A DNA stretch of 64,000 nt, from contig NZ_CP039249.1 in NCBI RefSeq assembly GCF_004795835.1, forward strand, positions 2,951,001 to 3,015,000. The letters run 5' to 3'. The stretch's first letter is position 1, and every line of letters begins with the position of its first letter. The notes beneath the pieces are model-generated. The model made no database searches, was not told the origin of the DNA, and saw only the letters and a list, made by a program, of their open reading frames with translations. This DNA comes from Sphingomonas sp. PAMC26645 (lineage in GTDB: Bacteria > Pseudomonadota > Alphaproteobacteria > Sphingomonadales > Sphingomonadaceae). A program made the position numbers and the translations under genes. This document shows, one piece after another, positions 62,093-64,000 of this stretch.

Positions 62093-62311
62093 CTCTCTAC
62101 GCTCCCGGCGCTACGCTCGTGAGGCACTTCTACACCGTCGACCACGATGGGACAGCGTCATCTTACAGGCGTGGTGTCGCCGCGGGCTCTCGTCCTGCAG
62201 GACGAAAGGACCTCTGGCTGCGATCGGTATCGGCACTGGCGTCGACTCGCCGCGCTTCACGACCGGTTCGTTCCGCAAGAGCGCCACGAACCGCTGTGGA
62301 GATTCTGCCTC

Positions 62312-63190
62312 CTACTCCATGCACGTGGGCAGGTCATCGACGGAAAGTGAACCGAACGCCGTGAAGCTATCCGCGACCGCGTAAGGCAGTAGCAGGTTGC
62401 GACCACCTAAAAGCGCACCGCAGGAGTAGACTACATTGGGTACGTAGCCATCCCGCTCATGCGGACTGGGTGCAAGTACCGGTCGCGGCGTTCGCGCCAG
62501 GAGTTTTGGCGGATCGTGCTTGTCGAGCAGGCAGGCGCCGATGCAGTAGTTGCGCACCGTGCCGACGCCATGGGTCAGCACGAGCCAGCCCTCATCGATC
62601 TCGAGCGGCGAGCCGCAGTTACCCATTTGCACGAACTCCCAGGGATAGCGCGGCTCGATCAGCTTTGAGCCGCTGTCCCAGTGGAGAAGGTCGTCCGAGA
62701 CGTTCAGCCATATGTTCCTGTTGTCCTGTTCCTGTTGTCCTGGCGGCCGAGCGTGACGTAGCGGCCGCCGATCCGACGGGGAAAGAGCGCCATGCCCTTG
62801 GCACCGGCAACTTCGCCCGTGAGCGCCCGCATCTCGAACGACTTGAAGTCGGTCGTCGAGAGCAGCTCGGAGCGAGCCTCAGCACCGCTGAATGCGGTGT
62901 AGGTGCCGTGATAGGTTTCTCGACCATCGTCCTGGACGAAGCGGACGAGACGCATTTCCTCGATGCCTTGCCGCTGGCTCGGCAGCGTCGGGAAAGCACG
63001 GTTTCGGAAATGCTTCTGGATCCGCCGCAGTCGAGATGGACGGCGCCATCGTCATCGTCTCGGGGGGAAATGATCGGCGGCACGGACGTCGAACCCGGAT
63101 CATCGATCGTGAGATCGTTCCCGGGCGTCCAGACGCCCGTCCGGAACGTAACCGCCCAAAAACGGACGTTCAGCTCGCTTCAGAGCTTGC
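62312..63190 (-). pseudogene. GH130 glycoside phosphorylase, multiply broken
   Basis: Three pieces in different frames. The 5' piece has TFRTGVWTPGNDLTIDDPGS; the middle has KHFRNRAFPTLP then RFVQDDGRETYHGTYTAFSG to RYVTLGRQDN; the 3' piece has QMGNCGSPLEIDEGWLVLTH and YCIGACLLDKHDPPKLLART. These are GH130 (beta-mannosyl phosphorylase) hallmarks. A frameshift lies near 63010-63060, and a perfect 14-bp tandem duplication at 62714-62741 makes the second. The N-terminal part of the family is absent before about 63190. Inactive. Confidence 0.85.
62714..62741. repeat. 14-bp tandem duplication inside the GH130 pseudogene
   Basis: GTTCCTGTTGTCCT occurs twice in direct order (62714-62727, 62728-62741). 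Removing one copy restores the reading frame RQDNRNIWLNVS, so this is the mutation that broke this part of the gene. Confidence 0.95.
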
Positions 63191-63237
63191 CCGGAAGCGG
63201 CCCTTGGTTCAGCCGCTATGACGATAAGCATCAATGC

Positions 63238-63561
63238 TTAGTATTGAATCCCGAGATCACGCCGAAGGCTCCTTGCTGCTTGAATCGCCTTTGCACTCAG
63301 CGCACGAGCTTGCGACGTGATTGCCGGATCGTCCTCCCCTCGCTCTCGATCAGAGACTCCCTTGTTCACTGTCGTTAGCAGGTTTGCTCCACTGAGCGCC
63401 TCCTGCGCGTTGCCGCCTAAGGCTCCGTTTCGCATTATTTCTTGGTAGCGGGCGATGGTATCGGCGCTTTCTGGATCGTTATTCGACACCGCAGACAGGA
63501 CTTCCCCCGCTAACAAGTCCACTTCACGGATCAGGTTCATTGAACTCTCAGTGATCGTCAT
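63238..63561 (-). CDS. Small soluble protein, possible immunity or partner protein
   Basis: 107 residues from the ATG opposite 63561, overlapping the upstream gene by ATGA; an ATG at 63573 would lie inside that gene. Predicted all-helical, acidic N-terminal half (REVDLLAGEVLSAVSNNDPE), basic C-terminus (AARSLRRDLG). No family recognised. The overlap and size fit an immunity or partner gene of the larger upstream protein. AT-richer than the core genome. Confidence 0.65.
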   Translation of the reverse strand: MTITESSMNLIREVDLLAGEVLSAVSNNDPESADTIARYQEIMRNGALGGNAQEALSGANLLTTVNKGVSDRERGEDDPAITSQARALSAKAIQAARSLRRDLGIQY

Positions 63562-64000
63562 CTGATACTCCATGGCGTCGGCATCGTCTTACCTGGGTCG
63601 GCACTTGCTGGCGGAAGCCAAATTTGCTCCCCATGGCCGGGCAAGACATTTACTCCGTCACGCGACATTTGCGGTCTTGCCGAACCTATCCAGCCCCGCA
63701 AGCCTTTCGGTGAGCTTCTAACGTAGCCACCATTGCCGTTCCAATCGTTCAACACCGCCGAACCGCCGCGCCATTCGGCCTCGCTCGAAGGGATTTTAGC
63801 TTGCCAGTATCTGCCATTGGCATGTCGGTCGCTGCCAATTACTCTTCGGATCGGCCCTTCATGATCGTCTCCGTTCCACGGCCTGACATCATCCCCGAAG
63901 GTCGCAGCCTTTGCAGCGGGCAGCTCCGGATACTCGTCGGCCGGCGCGGTCAGCTTGGGGTATTCTTCGGCCTTGCGTGCCCTGGCAGTCGCGGCTGCAT
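63558..64000 (-). CDS. C-terminal part of an unrecognised, possibly toxin-like protein (partial)
   Basis: Runs off the window at 64000; 147 residues seen. Repeated EYP.L motifs (EEYPKLTAPADEYPELPAAK) lead into a compact C-terminal domain with GPIRRVIGSDRHANGRYWQA, EWRGGSAVLNDWNGNGGYVR and PGHGEQIWLPPASADPG. Asp/Asn/Gly/Trp-rich pattern resembles end domains of large polymorphic toxins, but no known toxin was matched. Overlaps a small downstream gene. Confidence 0.55.
   Translation of the reverse strand, partial: AAATARARKAEEYPKLTAPADEYPELPAAKAATFGDDVRPWNGDDHEGPIRRVIGSDRHANGRYWQAKIPSSEAEWRGGSAVLNDWNGNGGYVRSSPKGLRGWIGSARPQMSRDGVNVLPGHGEQIWLPPASADPGKTMPTPWSIR

Noticed and set aside
62147..62350. 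Small frame between the membrane gene and the GH130 remnant
   Set aside because: Antisense to the end of the GH130 remnant, no ribosome-binding site and no recognised family.

Overview
The window is a gene-dense, high-GC chromosomal segment of an alphaproteobacterium, most probably Sphingomonas or a close relative. This is inferred from protein types, not from a marker gene search. The supporting features are a PhoK-type threonine-nucleophile alkaline phosphatase, a tonB-exbB-exbD-exbD operon, a small DUF2842 membrane protein, a PspA/PspB/PspC operon with PspF, and palindromic intergenic repeats of several families scattered through the whole window.

Layout. 1-6259: 6S RNA beside 5-formyltetrahydrofolate cyclo-ligase, two tRNA-Asp genes, an AI-2E family exporter, glycerol kinase and an AMP-forming acyl-CoA synthetase. 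6408-14537: a co-directional lipid catabolism block with a serine hydrolase, a bifunctional enoyl-CoA hydratase/3-hydroxyacyl-CoA dehydrogenase, an amidase, two acyl-CoA dehydrogenases and acyl-CoA thioesterase II. 14547-19466: amidohydrolase, 3-hydroxyisobutyrate dehydrogenase family enzyme, threonine ammonia-lyase, and aminoacyl-tRNA-protein transferase. 19532-22811: the three-gene circularly permuted ATP-grasp / alpha-E / transglutaminase operon. Its transglutaminase has lost the catalytic cysteine. 23044-29326: DsbD, alkaline phosphatase, a beta-helix protein and a CPA2 antiporter. 29478-33699: the psp locus. Divergent pspF faces a clear sigma-54 promoter that serves a 47-residue secreted peptide, pspA, pspB, pspC and then five further single-pass coiled-coil proteins that look like PspB paralogues. 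This is the best candidate in the window for an under-described system.

33813-41803: SufE, a [2Fe-2S] protein overlapping a J-domain protein, a SulP transporter coupled to beta-carbonic anhydrase (likely bicarbonate uptake), a TPR/TonB_C-like periplasmic protein, RNase P RNA, an amidase_2 enzyme and dCTP deaminase. A telomere-like tract of 20 perfect TTGGGC units lies just after dcd. 42464-50521: a secreted TPR-like protein, the TonB energy-transduction operon, folB with a shrunken Rossmann protein, a GNAT protein, and the DUF1285 / CoA-pyrophosphatase / CCA-transferase operon. 50549-60469: an EAL phosphodiesterase overlapping parC, a kynurenine formamidase-like hydrolase overlapping a frameshifted kynureninase, a DUF4349-like lipoprotein, purC-purS-purQ and a YhhQ-type queuosine precursor transporter.

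60531-64000 is different. After a tRNA-Arg(TCT) the gene order breaks down. There is a membrane protein coupled to a Cys-Gly-Pro papain-like-fold pseudogene with an in-frame TAG, and a GH130 glycoside phosphorylase remnant disrupted by a 14-bp tandem duplication and 5' truncation. At the window edge is a possible toxin C-terminus with an overlapping downstream small gene. This looks like a decaying accessory region next to a tRNA.
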